Below, one piece after another: positions 63,119-64,000 of a DNA stretch of 64,000 bases. The notes under the pieces are model-generated. The model saw only the letters and a list, made by a program, of their open reading frames with translations. It searched no databases and was not told where the DNA came from. Numbering within the stretch: the stretch's first letter is position 1; the number at the start of each line of letters is the position of its first letter. Source of the DNA: Nocardia vermiculata NBRC 100427 (GTDB taxonomy: Bacteria > Actinomycetota > Actinomycetes > Mycobacteriales > Mycobacteriaceae); the NCBI RefSeq assembly GCF_001613265.1, contig NZ_BDCA01000002.1, forward strand, positions 1 to 64,000, written 5' to 3'. The position numbers and the translations under genes were made by a program.

Positions 63119-63124
63119 AGGCTA
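63119..63124 (-). promoter_or_regulatory. -10 box (TAGCCT) of rocA, leaderless type
   Basis: Minus-strand TAGCCT ends 6 bases before the ATG at 63112. Confidence 0.5.
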
Positions 63125-63196
63125 GTCCGCACGTACGCCGATTCCTGGCCTTACCGAGGAGAACTTTCACGCGCGTCGCAGCGAGCTCCACATCGC

Positions 63197-63212
63197 CCGG
63201 ATAATTATCCGG
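63197..63212. promoter_or_regulatory. Perfect 16-bp palindrome upstream of rocA-putB
   Basis: CCGGATAATTATCCGG is fully self-complementary, in the gap between dapC and rocA and about 75 bases upstream of the rocA -10 box. Likely a dimer-binding operator; having no loop it is unlikely to be a terminator. Confidence 0.5.
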
Positions 63213-63230
63213 AAGTTTGCCGAACCCGGA

Positions 63231-64000
63231 TCAGGTGGTGAGGCGCGCCGCTGCGGCAGCGATCCGCTCATCGGTGGCGGTGAGCGCGATGCGGACGTGC
63301 TCGGTGCCGGTGGGGCCGTAGAAGTCGCCGGGTGCGGCGAGGATGCCCCGCTCGGCGAGCCAGTCCAGGGTGGTGCGGCAGTTCTCGCCCCGCGTCGACC
63401 ACAGGTACAGCCCGGCCTCGGAATGATCGATCCGGAAACCCGAGTGCTCCAGCGCTTTTCGCAGCACCGTTCGACGGGCACGATAACGCTCCCGCTGCAC
63501 CGTCTCGTGCTCGTCGTCGGCCAGGGCCGCGGTCATCGCCGCCTGGATGGGGAAAGGCACCATCATCCCGGCGTGCTTACGCACCTCCAGCAGTTCCCGG
63601 ATCAGTTCCCCGTCACCGGTGACGAAGCCGGCGCGATAGCTGGCCAGATTCGATGTCTTCGACAGCGAATGAATGGCGAGCAAGCCGGTGTGGTCACCGT
63701 CGCTGACCCGCGGATCCAGAATCGAGACGGCCTCGGCACCCCAGGTCAGGCCGAGATAGCACTCGTCGGAGGCGACGATCGCGCCGCGTTCGCGGGCGAA
63801 GGACACCACCTTGCGCAGATGGTCGACACCCAGCACCCGGCCGGTCGGATTCGACGGCGAGTTCAGGAAGATCAGGGCCGGGGATTCCGGCCCGAGCCGA
63901 GTCATGCCGTCGGCTCGCAGCATCCGGGTCCCCGCCAGCAGCGCGCCCACCTCGTAGGTCGGATACGCCACCTCCGGGATCACCACCAGATCGGAGGCTC
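63231..64000 (-). CDS. dapC: Succinyldiaminopimelate transaminase, 5' end missing
   Basis: Class I/II PLP aminotransferase; the frame is open to the window edge, so the N-terminal third or more lies beyond. About 256 residues are visible. IPEVAYPTYEVGA, LNSPSNPTGRVL (substrate-binding Asn), ASDECYLGLTW (PLP Asp/Tyr) and SLSKTSNLASYRAGF (PLP-binding Lys in SLSK) are present. In the M. tuberculosis order this is Rv1178-type DapC, the aminotransferase step between DapD and DapE. It lies upstream of rocA on the same strand. Confidence 0.85.
   Translation of the reverse strand, partial: ASDLVVIPEVAYPTYEVGALLAGTRMLRADGMTRLGPESPALIFLNSPSNPTGRVLGVDHLRKVVSFARERGAIVASDECYLGLTWGAEAVSILDPRVSDGDHTGLLAIHSLSKTSNLASYRAGFVTGDGELIRELLEVRKHAGMMVPFPIQAAMTAALADDEHETVQRERYRARRTVLRKALEHSGFRIDHSEAGLYLWSTRGENCRTTLDWLAERGILAAPGDFYGPTGTEHVRIALTATDERIAAAAARLTT

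Overview
The window is a high-GC actinobacterial chromosome segment, most probably from Nocardia or a close mycolic-acid-bearing relative. This is inferred from gene content and order: multifunctional 2-oxoglutarate dehydrogenase (kgd), an MTB12-like secreted antigen, WS/DGAT acyltransferase, glgM/glgC, sigE-rseA-htrA-tatB, gpgS-folP2-fadD6, dapE/dapD and putB-rocA-dapC follow the Rv1178 to Rv1248 neighbourhood of Mycobacterium tuberculosis as I remember it. No rRNA, tRNA, CRISPR array, insertion sequence or prophage was seen. About 58 protein genes are supported; the first (kgd) and last (dapC) run off the window.

Layout. 1-8.2 kb: 3' part of kgd with a strong terminator, a padR-MFS efflux pair behind a perfect palindrome, a GYG-rich membrane-anchored HtrA-like protease and a VOC protein. 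8.4-23.3 kb is largely accessory: fadD15-type ligase; a Baeyer-Villiger monooxygenase/SDR/esterase operon with a divergent TetR; an MTB12-like protein plus MFS exporter; a DMT transporter followed by a PAP2-WS/DGAT fusion; an orphan betaine-binding lipoprotein; malic enzyme; and an unexplained 0.7 kb stretch. 23.0-33.5 kb: PHP phosphoesterase, corA, stress proteins, citE-like lyase, cytosolic MgtE/CBS protein, DUF1003 protein, two tandem secreted lytic transglycosylase-like proteins and mrp. 33.5-48.5 kb: DivIVA-like protein with a long low-complexity tail, tag, DUF3117, rlmA-like, glgM/glgC, a TetR-controlled ABC exporter, O-methyltransferase, the sigE envelope-stress cluster, tatB and an orphan HTH protein. 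48.6-64 kb: gpgS, folP2, fadD6, two LOG proteins, dapE/dapD, a PPOX protein, fadD36, two mpaB-type oxygenases around a TetR, putB-rocA and the 3' part of dapC.

How it works together. The conserved blocks serve central carbon metabolism (kgd, malic enzyme), storage and lipoglycan precursors (glgC/glgM, gpgS), diaminopimelate/lysine synthesis (dapC, dapD, dapE), proline catabolism (putB, rocA) and envelope stress and secretion (sigE, rseA, htrA, tatB). The accessory parts look like lipid and xenobiotic handling plus drug efflux.

Most notable. (i) A repeat ends in the apparent -10 box of both corA and mrp at identical spacing from the start codon. (ii) A window-wide pattern of TAnnnT boxes lies 6-8 bases before start codons, implying many leaderless mRNAs. 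(iii) Two mpaB paralogues carry the same 8-13-8 inverted repeat. (iv) One protein fuses PAP2 and WS/DGAT domains. (v) The whole Rv1209-to-tatB block is inverted relative to M. tuberculosis, with a gene remnant at one junction and an orphan gene plus repeats at the other.
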